A stretch of 64,000 nucleotides of DNA from Rhizobium bangladeshense (GTDB lineage Bacteria > Pseudomonadota > Alphaproteobacteria > Rhizobiales > Rhizobiaceae): positions 623,001-687,000 of the forward strand of contig NZ_CP071612.1 in the NCBI RefSeq assembly GCF_017357245.1. The letters are read 5' to 3'. Made by a program: the position numbers and the translations under genes. The notes beneath the pieces were generated by a model. The model worked only from the letters and a program-made list of their open reading frames with translations. It did no database searches and had not been told where the DNA came from. Numbering within the stretch: position 1 is the stretch's first letter; each line of letters begins with the position of its first letter. Below, piece by piece: positions 16,008-24,417 of this stretch.

Positions 16008-18138
16008 TCTGGCCCTCGCGCTTCTTTCCCAAGGTGAAATAGAATGTGGTGCCGACGCCGACTTCGGACTCCAGCCAGATATCGCCGTTGTGCCGCGCGA
16101 TGATCTTGCGGACGAAGGTGAGGCCTGCCCCGGTCCCGTCCTCGGAATCTTGCGATTTTTCGAGACGTTTGAAAATGCGGAAAATATCCTCATGGAATTC
16201 CTGGGGTATCCCCTTGCCGTTATCCCTAACGAAAAACACGTTGCGGGCAACCGTGCCGTCTTTGCCGACGTACCGGTCGAGATAGCCGATCGAGATCAGC
16301 GGCGCCGACTTGTCGTTGTATTTGACTGCATTGGTGATGAGATTGCGGAACACTTCGGTCAGCCGCGGCGCGTCGCAGACCACCTCCGGCAGCCGGCCAT
16401 CGGTGACGACCTTGGCATGCCGCTCTTCCAGCAGAAGCTCCATCGTCGCGACAACGTCCTTGACGATCAGGCCGATATCGGTGCGTTTGACCGCCAGCTG
16501 CTGACGCCCGAGCCGGGAGAAGTAGAGCAGGTCGTTGACGAGCTTCTCCATCCGCTGGCTGAGACGCACGAGCCGGTTCAGCCGGCGCACGCCGTCCTCG
16601 TCGATCTTGTCCTCATAATCCTCGAGAAGGAAGCGAGAGTGGTTGTGCAGGCCGCGCAGCGGTTCCTTCAGATCATGCGAAGCAATATAGGCGAATTCGT
16701 CGAGGTCGTGATTGCTGCGCTCGAGCTCGGCCGTGTACGCCTCGAGCTGCGAAAGCGTCGTTTTCATCCGTTCTTCCTGCCGCACGCGCTCGCTGATGTC
16801 GCGCACGATGCCGACGAAGGTCTTGGTCTGGCCGCTGACGACGACGCTGATGGAAACCTCGATTGGAAAGACGATGCCGTTCTTGCGCCGCCCCGAGACC
16901 ATCCGCGTCGTGCCGATGATGCGCTCCTCGCCGGTCTGATGGTAGTGGGCGAGATAGCCGTCATGTTCGGAGTGATAGGGCTCGGGCATCAGCATCTTGA
17001 TGTTTCGGCCGATCGTTTCCTGCGGGGAGTAGCCGAACATGCTCTCGGCCGCCGGATTGAAACTCTTGATCGTCCCACGCTCGTCGATGACGATGACGGC
17101 ATCCGGCGTGCTGCGCACCAGCGCGCCGAAACGGACGCGTTCGGCTTCCAGATTGTGGTTGTTGCGCAGGAAATAGAAGACGAGAATGGCGATCAGCCAG
17201 AGGGTGGCGGTCGTGATGATGCGGTTGGCTATCTCTTGCCAGAATGTCGCCTCGTCGTGTCTGACGGCGAAGAAGCCGAGCATGAGGAGCACTGTGCAGG
17301 CAAAGGCGAAGAAGAGCGGCGCATTCCTGTTGCCGAACCAGAGCGCCGTCAGCACCAGCGGCACGTAAAGAATGCCGTTGGCAAGGCCAAGCGGGGTATA
17401 GAGATCGACGACAAGCCCGGTGAAGCAGACTGCCGCAGGAATCCAGAGCGGAATCTGTGCCCTGTTTGCCGGCTGCATCCACCAGGAGCGGGCCAGCAGG
17501 CCCGAGCCGAAGAGCACCAAGCCTATCGCCGTGTGCAACGCCATTGCCGCATAGCGCCCCCAGCGGTAGCCCTGTTCGGCGTCGGTGAGATAGCCGGCGA
17601 GCGCGATCATGCCGAGCGTGACGACGACATAGCTCGTCAGCTCCTGCACCACTTGGTTTCTCGACTTGCCCACATGGAGCGAGAGCAGCAGCGAAAGATT
17701 GGCAATCAGAAAGATCAGCGCCGTATTCGGCCCCATGCCGCCGCCGATCTCTGCAATGAAATCGGGTGGAATCACCAAGCGGGTGATCAGCTGGTCGACA
17801 TGATAGACGGCCCGGCCGACCGTCGCGATTTCCACGAGCCGCGCCGCCGCGATCGCCGCTGCGAGCCCCGTCATGATCGTTGCCGCTATGCGAAAGCGAC
17901 GGGCAGCAAGCGTCGAAGCGGCGAGCCCAGGGCCTGAAAGCACAAAGCAGAGCCCCGTGTTGAAGGCCATCGATGGAAAGCCGGGGAAGAGCGAAATGAT
18001 GAGCTTGATCTGCAGCAGCCAGCCGGCAAGGGCACTCACCCCAAGAAGGGACATCAGGCAGCCGACCGCGATCGCGAAGGCCCGGTAGCGCCATCGCCTC
18101 CGCTGGTCCTGCAGGTCCACGTTGCCCTTATCCTGCAC
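15994..18138 (-). CDS. Membrane histidine kinase with FixL-like haem PAS domain
   Basis: This 714-residue kinase has about eight or nine membrane segments in residues 20-325. A PAS domain follows at about 335-450, then a HisKA helix with H488 in YIASHDLKEPLRG, and an HATPase with LITNAVKYND, VRDNGKGIP and GTGAGLTF. The PAS region closely follows the FixL oxygen-sensor pattern: MPEPY, then H392 in EHDGYL, then IIG and R412, 20 residues after the histidine, as for His200 and Arg220 of the Bradyrhizobium japonicum FixL. Haem binding is inferred. The kinase end is phytochrome-like, not FixL-like. The receiver gene at 15582 overlaps its 3' end and is the likely partner. Confidence 0.9.
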   Translation of the reverse strand: MQDKGNVDLQDQRRRWRYRAFAIAVGCLMSLLGVSALAGWLLQIKLIISLFPGFPSMAFNTGLCFVLSGPGLAASTLAARRFRIAATIMTGLAAAIAAARLVEIATVGRAVYHVDQLITRLVIPPDFIAEIGGGMGPNTALIFLIANLSLLLSLHVGKSRNQVVQELTSYVVVTLGMIALAGYLTDAEQGYRWGRYAAMALHTAIGLVLFGSGLLARSWWMQPANRAQIPLWIPAAVCFTGLVVDLYTPLGLANGILYVPLVLTALWFGNRNAPLFFAFACTVLLMLGFFAVRHDEATFWQEIANRIITTATLWLIAILVFYFLRNNHNLEAERVRFGALVRSTPDAVIVIDERGTIKSFNPAAESMFGYSPQETIGRNIKMLMPEPYHSEHDGYLAHYHQTGEERIIGTTRMVSGRRKNGIVFPIEVSISVVVSGQTKTFVGIVRDISERVRQEERMKTTLSQLEAYTAELERSNHDLDEFAYIASHDLKEPLRGLHNHSRFLLEDYEDKIDEDGVRRLNRLVRLSQRMEKLVNDLLYFSRLGRQQLAVKRTDIGLIVKDVVATMELLLEERHAKVVTDGRLPEVVCDAPRLTEVFRNLITNAVKYNDKSAPLISIGYLDRYVGKDGTVARNVFFVRDNGKGIPQEFHEDIFRIFKRLEKSQDSEDGTGAGLTFVRKIIARHNGDIWLESEVGVGTTFYFTLGKKREGQNAAA

Positions 18139-18333
18139 CCGCGTATCCTCTCTCGGTTCGCGCGGCCATTTTTTCCGAAATCAAGGAATACTCAATAGGC
18201 AGCCGGCGCCGCCTCCGCGCTTTTTCCGAAATGATTTTTCGAGCGGATGGATCGAATTTTCGTGAAATCGCGATATCGTGAAGTCCAAGGACAGAGAGGT
18301 TCATTCGAACAATACCCCAGATCACGGTGCCGG

Positions 18334-18711
18334 ATGCCTACGATAGTTTACGTCGACGACAGCAGGGATGATCTCTTCTATCTCGACTATATCCGCAAGA
18401 AGCAGCAGATTGACGTCGATCTATTCTGTTTTTCGACCGCCGAGACGGCACTGGAGGCGCTGAAGCAGCGAGTCGCGGAAGGCTGGGCCCCGCCGGAGCT
18501 GCTGGTCGCCGATCTCTACATGCCCCTCGACAGCGGCATCGGCCTGGTAAGCAGCCTGCGCGCGGACGATCGTTTCAGAACCATGCGTCTCGCCATCTGC
18601 AGCGGATCGGATGCGGATGAGGACCGCACGCGCGCGTTCGAAGCCGGCGCCGATTTTTACCTCGAGAAGCCGCTTGACCTCGCAGCGATCGTTCTCAATC
18701 TGGAAGTGTAG
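18334..18711 (+). CDS. Single-domain response regulator
   Basis: The product is a 125-residue receiver (TIVYVDDSRDDLFYL, phosphoacceptor D60 in LLVADLYMPLDSG, switch Ser in AICSGSD, Lys in YLEKPLDL) and has no DNA-binding domain. It is divergent from the membrane kinase operon, with a 195-bp gap between the starts, and probably belongs to the same signalling block. The ATG at 18334 places the first strand correctly; the upstream in-frame codons look non-coding. It presumably works as a phosphate shuttle or by protein-protein contact. Confidence 0.85.
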   Translation: MPTIVYVDDSRDDLFYLDYIRKKQQIDVDLFCFSTAETALEALKQRVAEGWAPPELLVADLYMPLDSGIGLVSSLRADDRFRTMRLAICSGSDADEDRTRAFEAGADFYLEKPLDLAAIVLNLEV

Positions 18712-19189
18712 GAAACTGCGAAGGCAGAATGGCGCGTTTCCTGGCGGTCGTTCGGGCGATATGACAAGCCGCGATTGACAAGGCCGAGTGTGCATCCCAA
18801 GATGCAACCGAAACGTAGAGGACGGAACGTAAAGATAAGCGCTGAGAGAACCGAATGGCCCGCGTTCGCCGCCACGAACTTCAGCCAACCCCTTAGCTGA
18901 TAGGCCTATCGGCTCTCTCGCGCTTACGTCTGGCACTGCCTTCTCGCATTCATGGATGTTGAATGCGGGAAGATTTACGACACCCAGGTAAGAACTACTG
19001 CCCCTCAGTATATCTGCCCGTGCATCACCTGTAGTTGAGACATTTGATGATATCCGCCTTACATACCGAAAGTCCCCGTTTCGATATCTCTCATCAACCG
19101 TCTCGCAATTTTTGTAGCTGTTCGCGTTTAAGACGTATATCCCAAGATTTCGGGATCGCGGGCATGGCGGGAGGAGAGGAAGAGTGGGA
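18712..19189. other. Intergenic region with no supported gene
   Basis: These 478 bp lie between a receiver gene and a LuxR-type gene, both rightward. I see no ORF with a credible ribosome site and family resemblance, and no hairpin followed by a T tract. It presumably carries the promoter of the LuxR gene. GGAGGAGAGGA at about 19170-19180 is that gene's ribosome site. Confidence 0.4.
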
Positions 19190-19894
19190 ATGAGCAATGC
19201 CGCGGCAACTCCTTTTCATGCCGGGCCGGAGCTTAGCCGGGCGATCAACCGCACCGATTTTTTCCGTCTGCTGAAAGCGGCGGCGCAGCATTACCGCTTC
19301 GACAATTTCGCTCTTGCCCGCATTTCCGAGGCTTCGGCTCCGTTCGGTGAACGCGATATCGTCATCACCAATGTCGCCGAGCGGCGTGTCGGCCTTTTCA
19401 TTGCGACGCTCAAGGAGGCGCTTGGGACCGTCCGGGCAAAAAGCGCACAGTTTCTGGCAACGCCTGTCCACGGCAGGAGCGTGCAGCCGGAAGCCTATCC
19501 CTCCGATCTGCTTTTCAACGAGTTCCGCAGCGGCGTCTTCCTCTTCATTCCGCTGTTCACGCCGGAAGGGCGGCGATATTGCCTCGTGCTCAGCGGCGAG
19601 CGTGAGGAGCCGGATCAGGGCGAGATCGCCGACATACTTCTTGATGCCATGCGCATTTTTGACAAGCTCTACGAGGAAATCCTGGCGCAGGAAATGTCCG
19701 GACGGTTGACCCAGCGCGAATCAGAAATCGTCAAATGGACCAGCGAAGGCAAGACTTCGGCCGAAATCGCCATCATTCTGGGTTTGTCCGAACATACGGT
19801 CAATTCGCATATCACTGCGGCCGCGCGTAAGCTCGACGCCGTGAACCGCGTCCACATGGTGGCAATCGCCTTGAGGAATGGGTTGGTTTCGTGA
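19190..19894 (+). CDS. LuxR family transcriptional regulator
   Basis: This 234-residue regulator ends in a LuxR/FixJ-type helix-turn-helix at about residues 165-230 (LTQRESEIVKWTSEGKTSAEI, then LGLSEHTVNSHI). The N-terminal 150 residues form a sensory-type domain resembling the rhizobial VisN/VisR and autoinducer-binding regulators. I see no clear acyl-homoserine-lactone pocket signature, and no luxI-like gene is nearby. ATG at 19190 is best placed after GGAGGAGAGGA; a GTG at 19184 is possible. It is followed by a receiver gene 29 bp downstream, or overlapping if that gene starts at its GTG. Confidence 0.82.
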   Translation: MSNAAATPFHAGPELSRAINRTDFFRLLKAAAQHYRFDNFALARISEASAPFGERDIVITNVAERRVGLFIATLKEALGTVRAKSAQFLATPVHGRSVQPEAYPSDLLFNEFRSGVFLFIPLFTPEGRRYCLVLSGEREEPDQGEIADILLDAMRIFDKLYEEILAQEMSGRLTQRESEIVKWTSEGKTSAEIAIILGLSEHTVNSHITAAARKLDAVNRVHMVAIALRNGLVS

Positions 19895-19923
19895 AAATTG
19901 GCTTCGGGACTGAGGAAGATGAA

Positions 19924-20361
19924 ATGATAACCAAAACGGTCCGACAGAATGCCGTAAAGGTTCTTTTCGTCGACGACGAGTTCATCGAATTCCGCGCGCT
20001 CAAGAAGAAGATCGCCGATCTCTCCGAGCCGGCGGTCGATGTCGAATATTCGCCGTCGCTCGGTGACGCACTGGAAAAGATCCGCGCGGCGCGCTTCGAT
20101 CTCATCCTGCTCGACAATCGCCTTCTGCCAAATGCCGACTTCCGAGAGACGGTGCCGGAACTGCGCGGCATCGGCTATACCGGCCCCATCGGCGTCGTCT
20201 CCACCGACATATCGGGCGGCTATTTTCAGGAATTCCCGGATTACGGCGTCGATTTCCGCATCGGCAAGGACGAGATCGACGTTCAGACGCTGCAGCACAT
20301 CATCCGCGAATATGTGAACTACGATGTTCCGGATTTCTGGAAGGACGATTACAGCATTTAA
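19924..20361 (+). CDS. Receiver-domain protein
   Basis: This protein of about 145 residues consists of one receiver domain (VKVLFVDDEFIEFRALKKK, phosphoacceptor D64 in LILLDNRLLPN, switch Ser in GVVSTDISG, Lys in RIGKDEID) with a short acidic, aromatic C-terminal tail (DVPDFWKDDYSI). The receiver is divergent from the CheY type, with a longer loop after the phosphorylation site. The ATG at 19924 follows GAGGA by 7 bases; a GTG at 19891 would overlap the LuxR stop. It is probably co-transcribed with the LuxR gene and converges on a kinase gene. Confidence 0.8.
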   Translation: MITKTVRQNAVKVLFVDDEFIEFRALKKKIADLSEPAVDVEYSPSLGDALEKIRAARFDLILLDNRLLPNADFRETVPELRGIGYTGPIGVVSTDISGGYFQEFPDYGVDFRIGKDEIDVQTLQHIIREYVNYDVPDFWKDDYSI

Positions 20362-20456
20362 ACCGCGCAAAATTGCACGTCGGTTCTGCGGTAAAAACAT
20401 ACGCAAAGACTGGGACTTAAAGCACGTCCAGCAAATCTGAAAATGCCAACGCGCTT

Positions 20457-21173
20457 TCAGCCGGCGGGAAGGCGGATGATGAAGCGGCTGCCGCTTTCGT
20501 CAGAATGTTCGAGACTTATATCCCCGCCAAGCGCCTTCAGAAGCTCCTGTGCCGTCGTCAGTCCAAGGCCGGCGCCGGAGGCTGCCCCCGCGTTCGGCAA
20601 TTTCCAGAACGGGTCAAAGATCCGCTCTCGATAAGCGGGATCGATGCCCATGCCGTTATCGGAAATCCGGATCAACCAGCTCGCCCCCTCTCGCTCCGCC
20701 GTCATGGCCACATGCGGCGGCGACGAGCTCCGATAGGTGAGGGCGTTGGAAATGAGCTGCCGCAGCACCAGACCGAACAGCGTGGGGTCGGTACGGATCG
20801 AGGGAAGTCTCTGGCTTGCGAGTGTCGCGTCCCGAGCCCCCGTCTCCTCGATGAGCTCGCTCCAGATTTTTTCGGCCAGGGCCGTCAGGTCGACCAATTC
20901 AGGCGTCACCTGCGGCGCTCCACCGGCAAGGCTCATCAGTGCCTTGGTGAGTCGCTGCGCGGCTTGCGCCTTTTCGATGATCATCCTGAGGCTCTGAAGC
21001 TGTTCGTCCTCAAGCGTCTCCTCGAGATCGTCGAGCAGCAGCTCGGCATACATGGCGATATGGCGGAGCGGCGATTGCAGGTCGTGCGAGGCGGTTGCGA
21101 GAAAGCGCTTGATGCGCTCCTCGTTGTCGCCGGCAATATTGGTTTCAAGCGGTTTCGTCGGGTTGGGTGACAT
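20457..21173 (-). CDS. Small soluble histidine kinase
   Basis: The product is a 238-residue kinase core without any sensor domain. The phosphoacceptor helix has H30 in FLATASHDLQSPLRHIAMY, and the ATPase domain has LRQLISNALTYR, ISDNGMGID and GAGLGLT. It is bacteriophytochrome-like in its HisKA sequence. Because it lacks an input domain, it probably acts with a partner sensor or in a phosphorelay with the nearby receivers. It converges on the receiver gene at 19924, with a 95-bp gap. Confidence 0.87.
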   Translation of the reverse strand: MSPNPTKPLETNIAGDNEERIKRFLATASHDLQSPLRHIAMYAELLLDDLEETLEDEQLQSLRMIIEKAQAAQRLTKALMSLAGGAPQVTPELVDLTALAEKIWSELIEETGARDATLASQRLPSIRTDPTLFGLVLRQLISNALTYRSSSPPHVAMTAEREGASWLIRISDNGMGIDPAYRERIFDPFWKLPNAGAASGAGLGLTTAQELLKALGGDISLEHSDESGSRFIIRLPAG

Positions 21174-21283
21174 CTCGCGGTTTCCCCGATCTCTGCTGCG
21201 GCCTCGCGGCGGCTTTCAGCCGCGCGACGGACGCTGTAATATCTTGAATTGCTGCATAATTTCATCCTGGCAATAGGCAACAA

Positions 21284-21320
21284 TAAAAAGAGGGCGCCGG
21301 CTCTGCAACCGGCGCCCTCT
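21284..21320 (-). terminator. Rho-independent terminator of secDF
   Basis: A perfect 12-bp stem (21289-21300 with 21309-21320, core AGGGCGCCGG) with an 8-base loop is followed on the minus strand by TTTTT. It starts 26 bp past the secDF stop. Confidence 0.85.
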
Positions 21321-21346
21321 TCAAGGATGCGTTAACAACCCGTTTT

Positions 21347-23896
21347 TCAGGTCGCTGACTTGCGCGAGCGGCCCTCTTCCGGCGGGATGATTTCGGCAGC
21401 CGCATCGGTTGCCGGTACCGCCTTGGCGTGGCGGCGGCGCCAGTCGCCGAGGAAGAGCAGGATAGGTGCGGCGATGAAGATCGACGAGGCGCCGGCCACC
21501 AGAATGCCGAAGACCATCGGGATTGCAAAGCTCGAGACTGCACTGCCGCCCCAAATCGCCATCGGCACCAGGGCGAGGAAGGCCGTCGCATTGGTGTAAA
21601 GGCTTCGCGCCAGGGTCTCGTTGATCGACTTGTCGATGATCTCGCGCAGCGGCATCGACTTGTAGAGCCGCATGTTTTCGCGCATGCGGTCATACACCAC
21701 GACCTTGTCGTTCACGGAGTAACCGACGAGCGTCAGGATGGCGGCGATGGCCGTGAGGTTGAAGTCGAGGCCGGTGATTGCGAAGAAGCCGATCGCCTTG
21801 GTGACGTCGAGCACCAGCGTAACGATGGCGCCGACGGCAAACGGCCATTCGAAACGCGCCCAGATATATAGGAGCATCGCCAAGCTCGCGATCACCACCG
21901 ACAGAATGCCGGCCGAGGCAAGCTCGCCGCTGACTTTCGGGCCAATGACGTCGGTGCCTTCGACGGTGGCGGTCGGATCGATCTTGGCGACTTCCGCCTT
22001 CAGCTTGGTGACTGCCGCGGTCTGCGCCTCTTCGCCGCCCTCCTGGCGCTGCGCGCGAACGAGAATGCTGTTGTTGCCGCCAAAGGATTGCAGCGTGATT
22101 TCGCCGAGGCCGAGACTGTCCAGACCTTCGCGGAATTTCGCGAGATCGGCGGTCCCTTGGGTCTTGACCGACATCTGGATGCCGCCGCGGAAGTCGACGC
22201 CGTAGTTGAGGCCGGGATAGATGAAGAGCGCGACGGAGGCGATCGAAAGCAGCGCCGAAACGGTGACGCCGAAGAAGCGCGCCTTCATGAACTGGATATG
22301 CTTGTCGTAAGGGCTGAAGGGGATCAACGGCCGGATGTTCAGCACCTTGAACTTGCGGCGGCGGGTAATCTCGATCATGGCGACGCGAACGAAGGCGACC
22401 GAGGTGAACATCGAGATGATGAGGCCGAGCGCCATGGTCACCGCAAAGCCGCGAACCGGCCCGGAACCGAAAAAGAACAGGATGCTTGCCGCGATCAGGG
22501 CCGTCATATTGCCGTCGATAATGGTCGAATAGGCACGGTTGAAGCCCGTATCGATGGCGGCAAAGGCGCCTCTGCCCTTGCGGGTCTCTTCACGGATACG
22601 CTCATTGATGAGAACGTTCGCGTCGACCGCGAGGCCGATGCCGAGAACGACACCGGCAATGCCGGGCAGCGTCAGTGTTGCGCCGACCAGCGTCAGGGCC
22701 GAGAGGGTCAGGATCGTGTGGATCAGCAGCGCCACATTCGCCAGGATGCCCCAGCTGCCGTAGAGCACGAAGATGAAGGCTGCGACAAGGGCGAAGCCGA
22801 CGATGCCGGAGTAGAGACCCATCTTGATGGCATCAGCGCCGAGATCGGCGCCGACCGTGCGCTCCTCGATAACAGTCAGCTTGGCGGGCAGGGCGCCGGC
22901 GCGCAGCATGGCGGCAAGCGTCGTGGCGCTGTCGGCCGAGAAGTTGCCGGAAATCTGGCCGGAACCGCCGGTGATCGGCTCGCGGATGACGGGCGCGCTC
23001 AGCACCTTGTTGTCGAGGACGATGGCAAAGGGGCTACCGACGTTCTGACGGGTGATCTCGGCAAAGCGGGTGGAGCCAGCGCTGTCAAAGCGGAAGCTGA
23101 CGATCGGTTCGCGCGTGTTGGGGTCGAAGCTGACGCGGGCATCCGAAAGGCGGTCGCCTGATATTTCGACACGGTCGAGAACCGGATAGGAGTTGCCTTC
23201 ATCGTCCTTCAGCATGGTGACGCCGGGGCCGGGCTGGTTGTTCGGCGACAGCATGTGGAACGACATCTTCGCCGTGGAGCCGAGAAGTTGGCGCAGCCGC
23301 GTCGGATCCTGCGCGCCGGGCAGTTGCACGAGCACGCGATTGGCACCGATGCGCTGAATGGTCGGCTCGGAGACGCCGACCTGGTCGACGCGCTGGCGGA
23401 TGACTTCAAGGCTCTGCTGGACGGCGTTGTCGACATTGGCGGAGATGCCGGCCGGCGAGAAGCCGACGGTGATGGTCGCTCCGTTCGCTGTGACATTGAG
23501 ATCCGCCTGGCCGGCGCTGAGGCCGGTGCTGATCGGGTTGGCGAGCGTCCTGAGTTCGGTGACGGCCGCATCGCTCTGCGCGGCATCGGCGAGCGTCACG
23601 ACGATCTGGTTCTGACTGCGCACGACGGCTTTCGGCTGGATGCCCTTTTCGCGCAGGACGCGGCGGGCGTCCTGAAGCAGCGATTGCAGCCGCTCCTTGG
23701 TCAGGTCCGCCTCGTCGACTTCCAGAACGAGGTGTGAACCCCCGCGAAGGTCGAGGCCGAGTGACACCTGCTCATGCGGCAGCCATGCGGGGATGCGCTG
23801 GAGGACGGACTGCGGCAGGACGTTCGGCAGGGCGATCAATAGGCCGATCACGATGATCACCGTATAGGTGAACACCAGCCATGGTGAATTGCGCAT
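21347..23896 (-). CDS. secDF: SecDF fused protein translocase subunit
   Basis: This 849-residue inner-membrane protein fuses SecD and SecF, which use the proton gradient to help the SecYEG channel complete export of periplasmic proteins. The SecD half begins with a membrane segment (WLVFTYTVIIVIGLLIALPNV) and the conserved GLDLRGGSHLVLEVD. Its large periplasmic domain is followed by five more membrane segments, including GLAVDANVLINERIREE. The SecF half starts near residue 535 (YPGLNYGVDFRGG). The ATG at 23894-23896 follows AAGGAA; sequence further upstream is not membrane-like. A strong terminator follows the gene. Confidence 0.95.
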   Translation of the reverse strand: MRNSPWLVFTYTVIIVIGLLIALPNVLPQSVLQRIPAWLPHEQVSLGLDLRGGSHLVLEVDEADLTKERLQSLLQDARRVLREKGIQPKAVVRSQNQIVVTLADAAQSDAAVTELRTLANPISTGLSAGQADLNVTANGATITVGFSPAGISANVDNAVQQSLEVIRQRVDQVGVSEPTIQRIGANRVLVQLPGAQDPTRLRQLLGSTAKMSFHMLSPNNQPGPGVTMLKDDEGNSYPVLDRVEISGDRLSDARVSFDPNTREPIVSFRFDSAGSTRFAEITRQNVGSPFAIVLDNKVLSAPVIREPITGGSGQISGNFSADSATTLAAMLRAGALPAKLTVIEERTVGADLGADAIKMGLYSGIVGFALVAAFIFVLYGSWGILANVALLIHTILTLSALTLVGATLTLPGIAGVVLGIGLAVDANVLINERIREETRKGRGAFAAIDTGFNRAYSTIIDGNMTALIAASILFFFGSGPVRGFAVTMALGLIISMFTSVAFVRVAMIEITRRRKFKVLNIRPLIPFSPYDKHIQFMKARFFGVTVSALLSIASVALFIYPGLNYGVDFRGGIQMSVKTQGTADLAKFREGLDSLGLGEITLQSFGGNNSILVRAQRQEGGEEAQTAAVTKLKAEVAKIDPTATVEGTDVIGPKVSGELASAGILSVVIASLAMLLYIWARFEWPFAVGAIVTLVLDVTKAIGFFAITGLDFNLTAIAAILTLVGYSVNDKVVVYDRMRENMRLYKSMPLREIIDKSINETLARSLYTNATAFLALVPMAIWGGSAVSSFAIPMVFGILVAGASSIFIAAPILLFLGDWRRRHAKAVPATDAAAEIIPPEEGRSRKSAT

Positions 23897-23982
23897 GTTG
23901 TATTCCTTAGATAATCCAGGGCCGGCGCCCGGGCGCTGGCGGCATGTCGTGTCAATATCGGAAGCGCCGCTCGGCGCAGGCC

Positions 23983-24363
23983 TCAGGCGACGATCGGCGG
24001 TGCGCGCGCTTGATGTGCCCTGGATACCGCTCGATGAAGCGGAGGTTCGAATGCCGTGAGAGGAGCGCCGATGCACCAGACGGCAAAATCGATGGCAGGG
24101 GCGGCGGCAAGGGTAGGCGTTCCGGCGTCGTAGGCGGTCTGCTTCGGCGCAAGCTTGCGTTCGGCGGCGAGCACACCGCGCACGGCATCGCGCGCGCTCA
24201 GCTGCTGCGGCTGCGGATCGCGGCCGGAAGAGGAAAGCGTATTGACGGCAGTGGCCGGCGAGACGATGAGATTGCCGCCGAAAAGCAGACCCATATAGGC
24301 AAGGATGGCGAAGAGAAGGGAAGCGGCGATACTGCTCGTCAGACGGTGCTGATCCAGCTCCAT
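23983..24363 (-). CDS. Hypothetical single-membrane-segment protein
   Basis: I do not recognise this protein of about 126 residues. It has one hydrophobic segment near residues 10-35 (LTSSIAASLLFAILAYMGLLFGG), an Ala/Pro-rich middle and a C-terminal stretch with Cys and a HRAVSRAHQARAPP ending that loosely recalls DUF2946-type proteins. An upstream ATG at 24402 would add 13 residues. The gene sits between the antiporter and secDF on the same strand, with short gaps, and could be transcribed with either. Confidence 0.5.
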   Translation of the reverse strand: MELDQHRLTSSIAASLLFAILAYMGLLFGGNLIVSPATAVNTLSSSGRDPQPQQLSARDAVRGVLAAERKLAPKQTAYDAGTPTLAAAPAIDFAVWCIGAPLTAFEPPLHRAVSRAHQARAPPIVA

Positions 24364-24417
24364 CTCCTCCGTCCCGGCGATGTCACTCCTGTATCGGCTC
24401 AAAAGCGCGCCAATCTC

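Noticed and set aside
15582..16250. A longer start for the receiver protein, reaching into the kinase gene
   Set aside because: The extra 81 residues have no receiver resemblance and only read the kinase gene in another frame; the start at 16007 fits the family.
15712..17937. A 741-codon open frame on the plus strand
   Set aside because: It is antisense to the receiver and membrane-kinase genes, whose motifs are intact. Its composition is that of a reverse-complement shadow.
18657..19197. Possible short genes in the 478-bp gap before the LuxR gene
   Set aside because: The open frames there lack ribosome sites and conserved character, and extend from the antisense of the neighbouring receiver gene.
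22088..23161. A 357-codon open frame on the plus strand
   Set aside because: It is antisense to secDF and shows no recognisable domain.
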